A stretch of 64,000 nt of DNA from Friedmanniella luteola (GTDB lineage Bacteria > Actinomycetota > Actinomycetes > Propionibacteriales > Propionibacteriaceae), in the NCBI RefSeq assembly GCF_900105065.1, contig NZ_LT629749.1, positions 806,001 through 870,000 on the forward strand, read 5' to 3'. Below are positions 1 through 11,521 of this stretch, one piece after another. The translations under genes were made by a program, and so were the position numbers. The first letter of the stretch is position 1. Each line of letters opens with the position of its first letter. The notes beneath the pieces are model-generated. The model was given only the letters and a program-made list of their open reading frames with translations, ran no database searches and was not told where the DNA came from.

Positions 1-935
1 AGCAGCGGCAGGCTGCCCACCAGGGTCACGACCACGTAGCCGAGGGCGGCGCAGGTGCCGCCGAACCGCACGACGGCGCGGCGGCCGAACCGGGCGACCA
101 GCCGGTCGCCCAGCAGACGGATGACCACCATGAAGCCGTTGACGGCGATCAGCCCCAGCGCGCCGGTCGTCGGGTCCACCCGGGCGACGTCGGTGACGTG
201 GATGGCCGACCAGTCGACGGCGGTGCCCTCGGCCAGGCCGAAGGCCAGCGCCATCGCGCCCAGCACCCAGGCCGCGCGCGGGATCCGCGCCCGGACGCCG
301 TCGACGGAGTGCGGGACGACGGCGCTCTGCGGGGTGATCCGCAGCAGCACCACCAGCACCACGGCGGCGATCACGGCCAGCCCCAGCATCAGCGGGGTGA
401 CGATCCCGCCGCCCTCGATGCCCAGCACGCGGGCGAGCAGCAGCACGGCCCCGGCACCGGCGAAGCCCCCGATCGAGAACCACGCGTGGAAGGTGCTCAT
501 CACCGGCCGGCGGCGGGCCGCCTCCACCTGCACGCCCAGCGCGTTCATGCCCACGTCCATCGCCCCGTTGCCGAGCCCCAGCAGGACCAGGCCGACGACG
601 GCGACACCGAAGGAGGGGGCGAGGGCGATCGTCACCGCCGCGCCGATCAGCAGCGGCAGGCCGCACAGCGCCACCGTCCGGGCGCCGACGGCGTCGGCGA
701 GCCGGCCGCCCACCTGCATCGAGAGGATGCCCGCGACGCCCGCGCAGAACAGCATCGCCGCGATGTGCCCGTCGTCGATCAGCAGCTTCGCGCGCAGCGA
801 CGGCAGCGCCCCGGCGTTGCCGCCGATCAGCATGCCGTTGACCGCGAACAGCACGGCGACCGCGAGGGAGGCGGCCTTCGAGTCGAGCGGGGCGGTCCGG
901 CCGGTGGGCGGGGCGGGGGAGAGGGTCGAGGTCAC
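1..935 (-). CDS. MFS transporter, YbjJ-like (3' end outside window)
   Basis: Major facilitator superfamily permease of the inner membrane, probably an exporter; the substrate cannot be told. About 311 residues are present and the C-terminus lies beyond the left edge. After a short polar N-terminus (VTSTLSPAPPTGR) come repeated hydrophobic segments and the MFS loop signatures GGRLADAVGAR and GDRLVARFGRRAV. The start is GTG at 935: an in-frame TAA lies only about 27 bases upstream and no other start codon lies between, so the start is well fixed although no strong ribosome binding site is visible. It lies 89 bases downstream of the TetR gene on the same strand and is probably regulated by it. 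Confidence 0.85.
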   Translation of the reverse strand, partial: MTSTLSPAPPTGRTAPLDSKAASLAVAVLFAVNGMLIGGNAGALPSLRAKLLIDDGHIAAMLFCAGVAGILSMQVGGRLADAVGARTVALCGLPLLIGAAVTIALAPSFGVAVVGLVLLGLGNGAMDVGMNALGVQVEAARRRPVMSTFHAWFSIGGFAGAGAVLLLARVLGIEGGGIVTPLMLGLAVIAAVVLVVLLRITPQSAVVPHSVDGVRARIPRAAWVLGAMALAFGLAEGTAVDWSAIHVTDVARVDPTTGALGLIAVNGFMVVIRLLGDRLVARFGRRAVVRFGGTCAALGYVVVTLVGSLPL

Positions 936-951
936 AGCGGGTCCGTCTTCT

Positions 952-981
952 GTATCGATTTAGATGCCGAGACGACGATAC
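952..981. promoter_or_regulatory. candidate TetR operator upstream of MFS gene
   Basis: Inverted repeat GTATCG, 18-base spacer, CGATAC, 17 to 46 bases upstream of the MFS start codon in an otherwise GC-rich gap. Position and AT-richness suit an operator for the neighbouring TetR protein. The long spacer and short arms keep this tentative. Confidence 0.35.
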
Positions 982-1024
982 GGCCCGTCGAGGGGACGGG
1001 GCAAGCCGGCCGGGCGCGCGGTGC

Positions 1025-1690
1025 TCAGCGGGCCGGATCGGTGACCAGGGTGGGCTTGGCCTGCAGGTGGCTGAGCCCGTTCCAGGACAGGTTGACGAGG
1101 TGGGCCGCCACCTCGCGCTTGCCCGGGCGCTGCACGTCCAGCCACCACTGGCCGGTGCTGGCCACCATGCCGACGAGCATCTGCGCGTAGATCGGTGAGT
1201 GCTTGGGCTCGAGGCCCTGCCGCTTGAACTCGGCGGACAGGATGCCCTCCACCTGCGTGGCGACGTCGTTGAGGATGGTCGCGAAGGAGCCGCCGGCGTG
1301 GCCGAGGGAGGAGTCGCGGGCCAGGATGCGGAAGCCGTCGGTGTGGGCCTCGATGTAGTCGAGCAGGGCCAGCGCGGCCTGCTCCAGCAGCTCGCGCTGG
1401 TGACCCGAGGTCAGCGAGCTGCGGATGCCGTCCAGCAGGGTGCGGACCTCCCGGTCGACGACGACGGCGTAGAGCCCCTCCTTGCCACCGAAGTGCTCGT
1501 AGACCACCGGCTTGCTGACCATCGCCGTGGCGGCGATCTCCTCCACCGACGTGCCGTCGAAGCCGCGGAGCGCGAACAGCGAGCGGGCCACGTCGATCAG
1601 CTGCTCGCGGCGGTCCGCCCCGGTCATCCGGACGCGGCCGGGACGCCGGGCGCGCGTGGACTCGCGCCGTTCCGGTTCCCGTGTGGCCAT
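1025..1690 (-). CDS. TetR/AcrR family transcriptional regulator
   Basis: DNA-binding repressor of the TetR family, 221 residues from ATG 1690; ATG 1627 (200 residues, MTGADRREQL) is an equally good start. The helix-turn-helix is clear: RREQLIDVARSLFALRGFDG, then SVEEIAATAMVSKPVVYEHF, typical of TetR recognition helices. The C-terminal ligand domain (LVGMVASTGQWWLDVQRP) resembles the TetR gene found beside glmU in mycobacteria (Rv1019). It is divergent from the tRNA-Gln/glmU side and upstream of the MFS gene on the same strand, so control of that transporter is likely but inferred. Confidence 0.88.
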   Translation of the reverse strand: MATREPERRESTRARRPGRVRMTGADRREQLIDVARSLFALRGFDGTSVEEIAATAMVSKPVVYEHFGGKEGLYAVVVDREVRTLLDGIRSSLTSGHQRELLEQAALALLDYIEAHTDGFRILARDSSLGHAGGSFATILNDVATQVEGILSAEFKRQGLEPKHSPIYAQMLVGMVASTGQWWLDVQRPGKREVAAHLVNLSWNGLSHLQAKPTLVTDPAR

Positions 1691-1858
1691 GCTGCCCAGT
1701 CTGCGGGCTGGGCCGCCGCGGGCGAAACCTGGGCTCCGACGCGTCGGTCGCGCGTGCCGCCGCGGGCCTGCGGCGACCCTCCGGCGCGCTCGGGCCGAGC
1801 GTGCGGCAGGGGTCCCGCGTGCGTAGTGTGGTCCCCGGTCGGTCCCCGGATCGGTCGT

Positions 1859-1937
1859 TCCCCGGTTGGTCTGCCGGCAGGGCCCGCCTGACTTTGAATC
1901 AGGACCAGCGACGTAGGTTCGACTCCTACCCGGGGAG
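1859..1937 (+). tRNA. tRNA-Gln (anticodon UUG)
   Basis: Cloverleaf read by eye: acceptor TCCCCGG (1859-1865) with CCGGGGA (1930-1936), discriminator G1937; D stem GGTC/GGCC; anticodon stem CCTGA/TCAGG with loop CTTTGAA, so anticodon TTG at 1894-1896; T arm GTAGG-TTCGACT-CCTAC. CCA is not encoded. The segment between the anticodon and T stems is 9 bases, longer than the usual 4-5, and two bases rather than one join the D and anticodon stems. The gene lies directly upstream of glmU, as tRNA-Gln does in mycobacteria. Confidence 0.9.
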
Positions 1938-1976
1938 CTCCGCCGACACGTCCCACCACCCAGCGAAGAGAGCTCC

Positions 1977-3644
1977 ATGCCCCGACAGCCCGACGCGCCC
2001 GTGCAGCCCGACCCGTCCCCGACGGAGGACCCCGCAGCCGCCGCGCACCCCGTCGCCGCCGTGGTCGTGCTGGCCGCGGGCGAGGGCAAGCGGATGCGGT
2101 CGGCGCGGTCGAAGCTGCTGCACGAGGTGGCGGGCCACTCGCTGCTCAGCTACGCCGTCACCGCGGCGACCACGCTCCAGCCGCAGCACGTCGTCGTGGT
2201 GGTCGGCCACCTGCGCGAGCAGGTCGAGGCGCACCTGGCCGAGATCGCGCCGCACGTCACGACGGTGGTGCAGGAGGAGCAGCGGGGCACCGGGCACGCC
2301 GTCCAGGTCGCCCTGGCCGCGCTGCCCGAGCTGGTGGGCGACGTCGTCGTCACCTACGGCGATGTCCCGATGCTCGACGGCGACACCCTCGCCGGCCTCC
2401 TCGCAGACCACCGGGCGCAGGGCGCCGCCGTCACCGTGCTGACCGCGCAGGTGGCGGACCCGACGGGCTACGGCCGGGTGGTGCGGGACCCCAGCGGCCA
2501 GGTCGAGGCGGTCGTGGAGCAGCGCGACGCCGACGAGCACCAGCGCTCCATCAGCGAGATCAACTCCGGCATCTACGTCTTCGAGGCCACGACCCTGGCG
2601 CAGGGCCTGGCCGGGCTGCGGCCCGACAACAGCCAGGGCGAGCTGTACCTCACCGACGTGCTGGCCTCGGCCCGCCGCGCGGGTGGGCTGGTCAGCGCGC
2701 ACCTGACCGAGGACGCCTGGCTGACCGAGGGCGTCAACGACCGCGTCCAGCTGTCCCGGATCAACCTCGAGGTGAACCGCCGGATCCTCGACCGCTGGAT
2801 GCGGGCCGGGGTGACCGTCGTCGACCCGGCGACCACCTGGGTGCACGCGTCGGTCGACCTCGGCACCGACGTCACCCTGCTGCCGGGCACCGTGCTGGAG
2901 GGCGCGACGTCGGTGGCCGCCGGCGCGGTGGTCGGCCCGGACACGACCCTGGTCGACGTCGAGGTGGGGGAGCGCGCGCAGGTCAGCCGCACCGTCGCCT
3001 CGCTCGCGGTGATCGGGCCCGACGTCTCGGTCGGACCGTTCGCGTACCTGCGGCCCGGCACGCGGCTGGGCGCGGGGGCCAAGGTCGGCACCTTCGTCGA
3101 GACCAAGAACGCCCAGCTGGGCGCGGGCGCGAAGGCGCCGCACCTCTCCTACGTGGGCGACGCCGTGATCGGCGACGGCGCCAACATCGGGGCCGGCGTG
3201 ATCTTCGCCAACTACGACGGCGTGCACAAGGCGACGACCACCGTCGGCGCCTTCAGCTTCGTCGGCAGCAACGCGGTGCTGACCGCCCCCGTCGTCGTGG
3301 CCGACGGCGCCTACGTCGCCGCCGGGTCCACCATCACCAGCGACGTCGAGATCGGGGCGCTGGCCGTCAGCCGCGGCCGGCAGCGCAACGTCGCCGGCTG
3401 GGTCGTGCGCAAGCGGCCGGGGACGAGGACGGCACGGGCCGCCGAGGCGGCCACCACCAGCGCCGACCCGGTCGCCGCGGCGCCCGAGCAGGACCAGGCC
3501 GCCGCGCCCGCCCCGCTGCAGGACCAGCAGGCCCAGCCCGCGCCCGTCCAGGCCCAGCAGGTGCAGGACCGCCAGCCGCACGACCACCCGGGCGACGACC
3601 AGCGCCCGGGCCAGCAGGACGACGAGGGGAACGCCCAGGCATGA
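1977..3644 (+). CDS. glmU: bifunctional UDP-N-acetylglucosamine diphosphorylase / glucosamine-1-phosphate N-acetyltransferase
   Basis: Makes UDP-GlcNAc for peptidoglycan: acetylates GlcN-1-P, then couples it to UTP. The N-terminal uridyltransferase has the loop LAAGEGKRMRS near residue 33 and EINSGIYVFE near 198. The C-terminal left-handed beta-helix runs from about 280 to 460 with hexapeptide repeats, KNAQLGAGAK, and APHLSYVGD whose His389 matches the acetyltransferase catalytic histidine. The last 80 or so residues are a low-complexity Ala/Pro/Gln/Asp tail, clearly longer than in most GlmU proteins. The ATG follows a GAAGAGAG ribosome site. The stop overlaps the prs start (ATGA), so the two are translationally coupled. 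Confidence 0.97.
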   Translation: MPRQPDAPVQPDPSPTEDPAAAAHPVAAVVVLAAGEGKRMRSARSKLLHEVAGHSLLSYAVTAATTLQPQHVVVVVGHLREQVEAHLAEIAPHVTTVVQEEQRGTGHAVQVALAALPELVGDVVVTYGDVPMLDGDTLAGLLADHRAQGAAVTVLTAQVADPTGYGRVVRDPSGQVEAVVEQRDADEHQRSISEINSGIYVFEATTLAQGLAGLRPDNSQGELYLTDVLASARRAGGLVSAHLTEDAWLTEGVNDRVQLSRINLEVNRRILDRWMRAGVTVVDPATTWVHASVDLGTDVTLLPGTVLEGATSVAAGAVVGPDTTLVDVEVGERAQVSRTVASLAVIGPDVSVGPFAYLRPGTRLGAGAKVGTFVETKNAQLGAGAKAPHLSYVGDAVIGDGANIGAGVIFANYDGVHKATTTVGAFSFVGSNAVLTAPVVVADGAYVAAGSTITSDVEIGALAVSRGRQRNVAGWVVRKRPGTRTARAAEAATTSADPVAAAPEQDQAAAPAPLQDQQAQPAPVQAQQVQDRQPHDHPGDDQRPGQQDDEGNAQA

Positions 3645-4618
3645 CCGGTTTCAAGAAGCCCAACGAGAAGCACCTGATGCTCTTCTCGGGACGGGCCTAC
3701 CCCGAGCTGGCGGAGGAGATCGCCGACCACCTGGACCTGGGCCTGGTCCCCACCCGGGCCCTCAACTACGCGAACTCCGAGATCTACGTCCGCTTCGAGG
3801 AGTCGGTCCGCGGCTGCGACGCCTACGTGATCCAGAGCCACGCCGCCCCCATCAACGAGTGGGTGATGGAGCAGCTGATCATGGTCGACGCCCTCAAGCG
3901 GGCCTCGGCCAAGCGGATCACCGTCGTCGCCCCCTTCTACCCCTACGCCCGGCAGGACAAGAAGCACCGCGGCCGCGAGCCCATCTCGGCCCGGCTGATG
4001 GCCGACCTGTTCAAGACCGCGGGGGCCAACCGGCTGATGTCGGTCGACCTGCACGCGGCGCAGATCCAGGGCTTCTTCGACGGCCCCGTGGACCACCTCT
4101 GGGCGCTGCCGGTGCTGAGCAAGCACATCTCCGACCGCTACGACACCTCGGAGATGACGGTCGTCTCCCCCGATGCCGGCCGGGTGCGGCTGGCGGACAT
4201 GTGGACCGACCAGCTCGGCTGCTCGCTGGCGATCATCCACAAGCGGCGCGACCCGAACGTCGCCAACACCGTCGCCGTGCACGAGGTCGTCGGTGACGTG
4301 CAGGGCAAGGTCTGCCTGCTGGTCGACGACATGATCGACACCGCCGGCACCATCTGCCAGGCCGCCGAGGCGCTCAAGGCCCGCGGCGCCAAGGCCGTCA
4401 TCGCCGCGGCGACCCACGCCGTCCTGTCCGGCCCGGCCATCGAGCGGCTGACCGCCACGGGGTTCGAGGAGGTCGTGGTCACCAACACCCTGCCGATCCC
4501 CGACGAGCGCCGCTTCGAGGGCCTGACGGTGCTCTCGATCGCCCCGCTCATCTCCCGCGCCATCCGCGAGGTCTTCGAGGACGGGTCCGTCACCAGCCTC
4601 TTCGGCGGCCAGAGCTGA
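3641..4618 (+). CDS. prs: ribose-phosphate pyrophosphokinase
   Basis: Makes PRPP from ribose-5-phosphate and ATP for nucleotide, histidine and tryptophan synthesis, and in actinobacteria also for decaprenyl-phosphoryl-arabinose. The 325 residues match class I PRPP synthetases: FPFYPYARQDKKHRGREP-type flexible loop (here PFYPYARQDKKHRGREP near 105), DLHAAQIQGFF, and the PRPP-binding signature LLVDDMIDTAGT near 226. It overlaps glmU by four bases (ATGA), an arrangement conserved in actinobacteria, and is followed by a REP-like hairpin. Confidence 0.97.
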   Translation: MTGFKKPNEKHLMLFSGRAYPELAEEIADHLDLGLVPTRALNYANSEIYVRFEESVRGCDAYVIQSHAAPINEWVMEQLIMVDALKRASAKRITVVAPFYPYARQDKKHRGREPISARLMADLFKTAGANRLMSVDLHAAQIQGFFDGPVDHLWALPVLSKHISDRYDTSEMTVVSPDAGRVRLADMWTDQLGCSLAIIHKRRDPNVANTVAVHEVVGDVQGKVCLLVDDMIDTAGTICQAAEALKARGAKAVIAAATHAVLSGPAIERLTATGFEEVVVTNTLPIPDERRFEGLTVLSIAPLISRAIREVFEDGSVTSLFGGQS

Positions 4619-4649
4619 GCGCCACGCCCTGAGCCCGTGGCCCCCGCGC

Positions 4650-4682
4650 CCTGAGCCTGTCGAAGGGCCCGACAGGCTCGGG
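4650..4682. repeat. REP-like palindrome, copy 1
   Basis: Arms CCTGAGCCTGTCG and CGACAGGCTCGGG (13 bp, one G-T wobble) around a 7-base loop, between prs and rplY. The same core recurs at 23350-23384 and 41753-41789. It may also act as a weak terminator for glmU-prs. Confidence 0.7.
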
Positions 4683-4875
4683 CCGCGGGGTGACCCGGTT
4701 TCCGGCCCCACGCCGGTTCCGCTAAGGTGGACCAGTTGCCTCGGCGAGGGTCGCGAACCGTGATCGACGAGAGATGTGGGCTGCCCGTGCGCCCCATCCC
4801 GCCCGGACGTCGTCCGCCTCCTCGCCAGGCCTTCGCAGGTCAGCCATCGTCTTAGTTGTCAGAGGAGTTCGTCAC

Positions 4876-5553
4876 GTGCCCGAGGTCAAGCTCACCGCCG
4901 AAGTCCGCACCGAGTTCGGCAAGGGCGCTGCCCGCCGGATCCGCCGTGCCCACAAGGTGCCCGCCGTGCTCTACGGCCACGGCACCGACCCGATCCACAT
5001 CACGCTGCCGGGTCACGAGACCCTGCTCGCGCTGCGCACCAACAACGCGCTGCTGTCGATCGACGTCGACGGCACCTCGCAGCTCGCGCTGCCGAAGCAG
5101 GTCCAGCGCGACCCGCTGAAGCACACCATCGAGCACGTCGACCTGGTCCTGGTCCGCCGCGGCGAGCTGGTGACCGTCGACGTCGCCATCCTCGTCGAGG
5201 GCGAGGCCGCCCCGGAGACCCTGGTCGTCATCGACCACACGAGCATCCCGGTCGAGGCCGACGCCACCGCCATCCCGACCGAGATCGTCGTCTCGATCGA
5301 GGGCCTGCGGGCCGGCACCCAGATCCTGGCGAAGGACGTCAAGCTGCCCGAGGGCTCGACGCTCGGCATCGACCCCGACGCGCTGATCATCAACATCACC
5401 GGCGCCCAGTCCGAGGCGGCCCTGGAGGCCGAGCTGGCCGAGGCCGAGGCCGAGCTGGGCATCGAGCCGACGATCAACGAGGACGCGGAGACCCCGGACG
5501 AGGCTGCGGAGGGCGAGTCGTCCGAGGAGTCCACCAACTCCGAGCAGTCCTGA
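4876..5553 (+). CDS. rplY: 50S ribosomal protein L25/general stress protein Ctc
   Basis: Binds 5S rRNA in the large ribosomal subunit. 225 residues: N-terminal L25 domain (VKLTAEVRTEFGKGAARRIRRA, VPAVLYGHGTDP) to about residue 95, then the TL5/CTC beta domain, then an acidic Glu/Ser-rich tail that is probably disordered. The start is GTG 4876, preceded by AGAGGAG at 4861 with good spacing; the reading frame is open further upstream but the family alignment begins here. A separate promoter is likely in the 257-base gap after prs (TAAGGT near 4723). pth follows 20 bases downstream. Confidence 0.95.
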   Translation: MPEVKLTAEVRTEFGKGAARRIRRAHKVPAVLYGHGTDPIHITLPGHETLLALRTNNALLSIDVDGTSQLALPKQVQRDPLKHTIEHVDLVLVRRGELVTVDVAILVEGEAAPETLVVIDHTSIPVEADATAIPTEIVVSIEGLRAGTQILAKDVKLPEGSTLGIDPDALIINITGAQSEAALEAELAEAEAELGIEPTINEDAETPDEAAEGESSEESTNSEQS

Positions 5554-5573
5554 TCGCGGCGTAGTCCCGCGGC

Positions 5574-6158
5574 ATGCTGCCCTGGCTGGTGGTCGGGCTC
5601 GGCAACCCGGGCCCGACCTACGCGGGCCACCGCCACAACGTCGGCTTCCTCGTGGTCGAGGAGCTGGCGGACCGGACGCGCGCCTCGTTCGCCAAGCCCA
5701 AGGGCATCAAGGCCGAGCTGGCGGAGAGCCGGCTCGGCCCGCCGGGCACCGACAGCCCCCGGTTGGGGCTGATGAAGTCCCGCAGCTTCATGAACGAGAC
5801 CGGCGGCCCGGTCTCGCGGCTGCTCGCCTACTACAAGATCGCCCCCGACCGCCTCGTCGTCGTGCACGACGAGCTGGACCTCGACCCGGGCCAGCTCCGG
5901 GTCAAGTTCGGCGGCGGCGACAACGGCCACAACGGCCTGCGGTCGATCCGCAGCTCGCTCGGCACCGGTGACTACTACCGGGTCCGGGTGGGCGTCGGCC
6001 GTCCGCCCGGTCGGCAGGACCCGGCCGACTTCCTGCTCAGCAACTTCTCCGCCCGCGAGCGCGAGGGCCTGGGCGTCGAGGTGGTCCGGGCCGCCGACGC
6101 CGTCGAGTCGGTCGTCCAGGTCGGCCTCGAGCGGACGCAGAGCGCCTTCAACTCCTGA
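5574..6158 (+). CDS. pth: peptidyl-tRNA hydrolase
   Basis: Releases peptides from peptidyl-tRNA that dropped off the ribosome, recycling the tRNA. 194 residues, the normal length. Signatures: VVGLGNPGPTYAGHRHNVGF, which carries the family Asn and catalytic His (His21); the central motif MKSRSFMNETGGPV; and VHDELDLDPGQLRVK with the conserved Asp, followed by GGGDNGHNGLRSI. The rplY-pth order is conserved in actinobacteria and the two are probably cotranscribed. A very strong hairpin follows at 6175. Confidence 0.97.
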   Translation: MLPWLVVGLGNPGPTYAGHRHNVGFLVVEELADRTRASFAKPKGIKAELAESRLGPPGTDSPRLGLMKSRSFMNETGGPVSRLLAYYKIAPDRLVVVHDELDLDPGQLRVKFGGGDNGHNGLRSIRSSLGTGDYYRVRVGVGRPPGRQDPADFLLSNFSAREREGLGVEVVRAADAVESVVQVGLERTQSAFNS

Positions 6159-6174
6159 CCCTGCTGCACCCCCG

Positions 6175-6214
6175 CGGTGGTCCCGCACCCCGACGAAGGG
6201 GTGCAGGACCGCCG
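6175..6214 (+). terminator. strong hairpin after pth, likely terminator
   Basis: Stem of about 16 bp (CGGTGGTCC CGCACCCC against GGGGTGC A GGACCGCCG, one mismatch and one wobble) with loop GACGAA at 6192-6197. There is no U-run, as is common for actinobacterial terminators. It ends the rplY-pth unit. Confidence 0.7.
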
Positions 6215-6295
6215 TCAGGGTGCAGGAGCGCCGGTCATCCACAGATCTCCTCGCGGCCCTGCTCCCGGGTGCGGCGCGGTGGTCGGCTGGGTGCC

Positions 6296-7224
6296 GTGCC
6301 CGACGACCCAGCCCCCGACGTCCTCCTCGCCCGCGACCTCGTCGCGCGGGCTACCGGTACAGCGACCTGACGCAGCTGCGCCGCCAGGGTGAGCTGCAGC
6401 ACCTGCGCCGGGGCGCCTACGCGCGGATGCGGGCCGACGACGACGTCGGCCGCCACCGGCAGCTGCTGCAGGCCACCGTGCCCCAGCTGGGCGGGGGCGT
6501 CGTCAGCCACCTCTCCGCCGCGGTGCTGCACGGGCTCCCGCTGCCCGTCGGCGGCCTCCGTCACGTGCAGGTGACCCAGCCCGCCGCCCGCTCGGGGCGC
6601 CGGCGCGGCCACGTGCACCGCTTCGCCGCGCCGCTGCCGGCCGAGGACGTCACGCTGCTCGACGGCCTGGCGGTGACCACCCTCGCCCGGACGGTCGTCG
6701 ACCTCGGCCGTGCGCTGCCCTTCGCCGACGCGGTGGCGGTCGCCGACGCCGCCCTCCGCCAGGGCCTGGACGGCGGGGAGCTGCGGCTGGTCCTGGAGCA
6801 GGCGACCGGGCGGCCGGGGGTCGCCCGCGCCCGACGGGTGGTCGCGTTCGCCGACGGCCGGAGCGAGAGCGCCGGCGAGTCCCGCAGCCGGGTGCTGCTG
6901 CACCGGATCGGGCTGCCCCCGTCCACGCTGCAGCTCGTGGTGCTCGACGAGCAGGGCTGCTTCGTCGGGCGCAGTGACTTCGGCTGGCAGGAGCACCGCA
7001 CGCTGGGGGAGTTCGACGGCCGGGTCACGTACGGGCGGCTGCTGCGACCCGGTGAGACCGCGGCCGACGTCGTCCACCGGGAGAAGCGGCGGGAGGACGC
7101 CCTGCGCGACCAGGGCTGGGAGATGGTGCGCTGGGGCTCGGTCGACCTGCACCACGAGCAGGCGCTCGCGGAGCGGCTGCGACGGGCGTTCCGGCGCGGG
7201 GACGCTCGCGCACCCCGAGGGTGA
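6296..7224 (+). pseudogene. AbiEi-type HTH plus PD-(D/E)XK-like protein, apparently frameshifted near its start
   Basis: The protein from GYRYSDLTQLRRQGEL onward looks like the large actinobacterial family with an AbiEi-antitoxin-like winged helix at the N-terminus and a DUF559-like nuclease fold at the C-terminus (GRSDFGWQEHRTLGEFDG ... EKRREDALRDQGWEMVRW, an Asp/Glu-x-Asp/Lys-type pattern). The expected N-terminus, VPDDPAPDVLLARDLVAR, is found from GTG 6296 but one frame away, and that frame stops at 6368. Joining the two needs one extra G in the run at 6346-6350; the in-frame alternative is an Arg/Pro-rich sequence typical of a shadow frame. So this is a broken gene, or a sequencing error. 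It sits between pth and mfd, usually close neighbours, flanked by two hairpins. Function unknown. Confidence 0.6.
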
Positions 7225-7257
7225 CGTCGCACCCCGGCGCCCGGGTGCGGCGTCACC
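7220..7257. terminator. strong hairpin overlapping the stop of the AbiEi-like gene
   Basis: Arms GGTGACGTCGCACCC (7220-7234) and GGGTGCGGCGTCACC (7243-7257): 15 bp with one G-T wobble and an 8-base loop. It includes the stop codon at 7222-7224 and stands before the mfd promoter. No U-run. Confidence 0.65.
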
Positions 7258-7304
7258 GTCCGGGTGCAGGACGAGCGCGGTCGGAGCGACCCGGCCGGCC
7301 CAGG

Positions 7305-7310
7305 TAAGGT
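7305..7310 (+). promoter_or_regulatory. -10 box (TAAGGT) of a leaderless mfd promoter
   Basis: TAAGGT ends six bases before the GTG start of mfd, so transcription should begin at or next to the start codon. No Shine-Dalgarno sequence is present, which fits leaderless translation. No clear -35 box. Confidence 0.5.
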
Positions 7311-7316
7311 CGTCCG

Positions 7317-10916
<3,600 letters not shown>

Positions 10917-10980
10917 GCGGGCCCGGACCCGTAGGATCGGCGCCAGCCACCCGGCCCCGCACCACCGACAAGGACGGTCG

Positions 10981-11514
10981 ATGAAGCTCCTCCCTGCCCC
11001 CCGGATGCGGCGCGCGGCGGCCGCTGTCGTGGCCGCCGTGGCCCTGACCGGCTGCAGCGGCGCGTCGCCCTCGGTCGTCGCCTACGTCGGGAACGCCACG
11101 ATCACGCAGAGCCAGCTCGAGCAGGCGGTGACCGGGCTCAGCTCCACGCTGCAGGAGGGTCAGACGGTCTCCCAGGAGGCGGTGGTCAACGCCATGATCC
11201 AGGGCCAGCTGGCCGAGCAGATCGCCGCCGAGAAGGACATCGCCCTCACCGACGCGGACCGCGACGCCGTGCTGGCGTCCAGCGAGCTCGCGCCGCTGGC
11301 CCAGGTGCCGGCGGCCCGCGAGGTCGTCTACGACGTCGCCGACTCCCAAATCGTGGCCCAGAAGCTCGGCGCGGACGCGTTCCTCGCCGAGATCGCGCAC
11401 CGCGACGTGACGCTCAACCCGCGCTACGGCGTGCTGGACCCGGCGCAGAAGACGGTCGTCACCGGCCAGAGCGGCTCGCTGTCGGAGCCGGTCGCGCCCA
11501 CGCCCGCCCCGTGA
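10981..11514 (+). CDS. SurA N-terminal domain lipoprotein
   Basis: 177-residue exported protein. The N-terminus MKLLPAPRMRRA, a hydrophobic stretch and the lipobox LTGC (Cys23) mark a lipoprotein. The mature part, VVAYVGNATITQSQLEQAVTGL onward, resembles the chaperone-like N-terminal domain of SurA/PrsA peptidyl-prolyl isomerases, but no isomerase domain follows, so a role in folding exported proteins is only inferred. It starts 64 bases after mfd and mazG begins seven bases after its stop, so it is probably cotranscribed with mazG. Confidence 0.8.
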   Translation: MKLLPAPRMRRAAAAVVAAVALTGCSGASPSVVAYVGNATITQSQLEQAVTGLSSTLQEGQTVSQEAVVNAMIQGQLAEQIAAEKDIALTDADRDAVLASSELAPLAQVPAAREVVYDVADSQIVAQKLGADAFLAEIAHRDVTLNPRYGVLDPAQKTVVTGQSGSLSEPVAPTPAP

Positions 11515-11521
11515 GCCGTCG

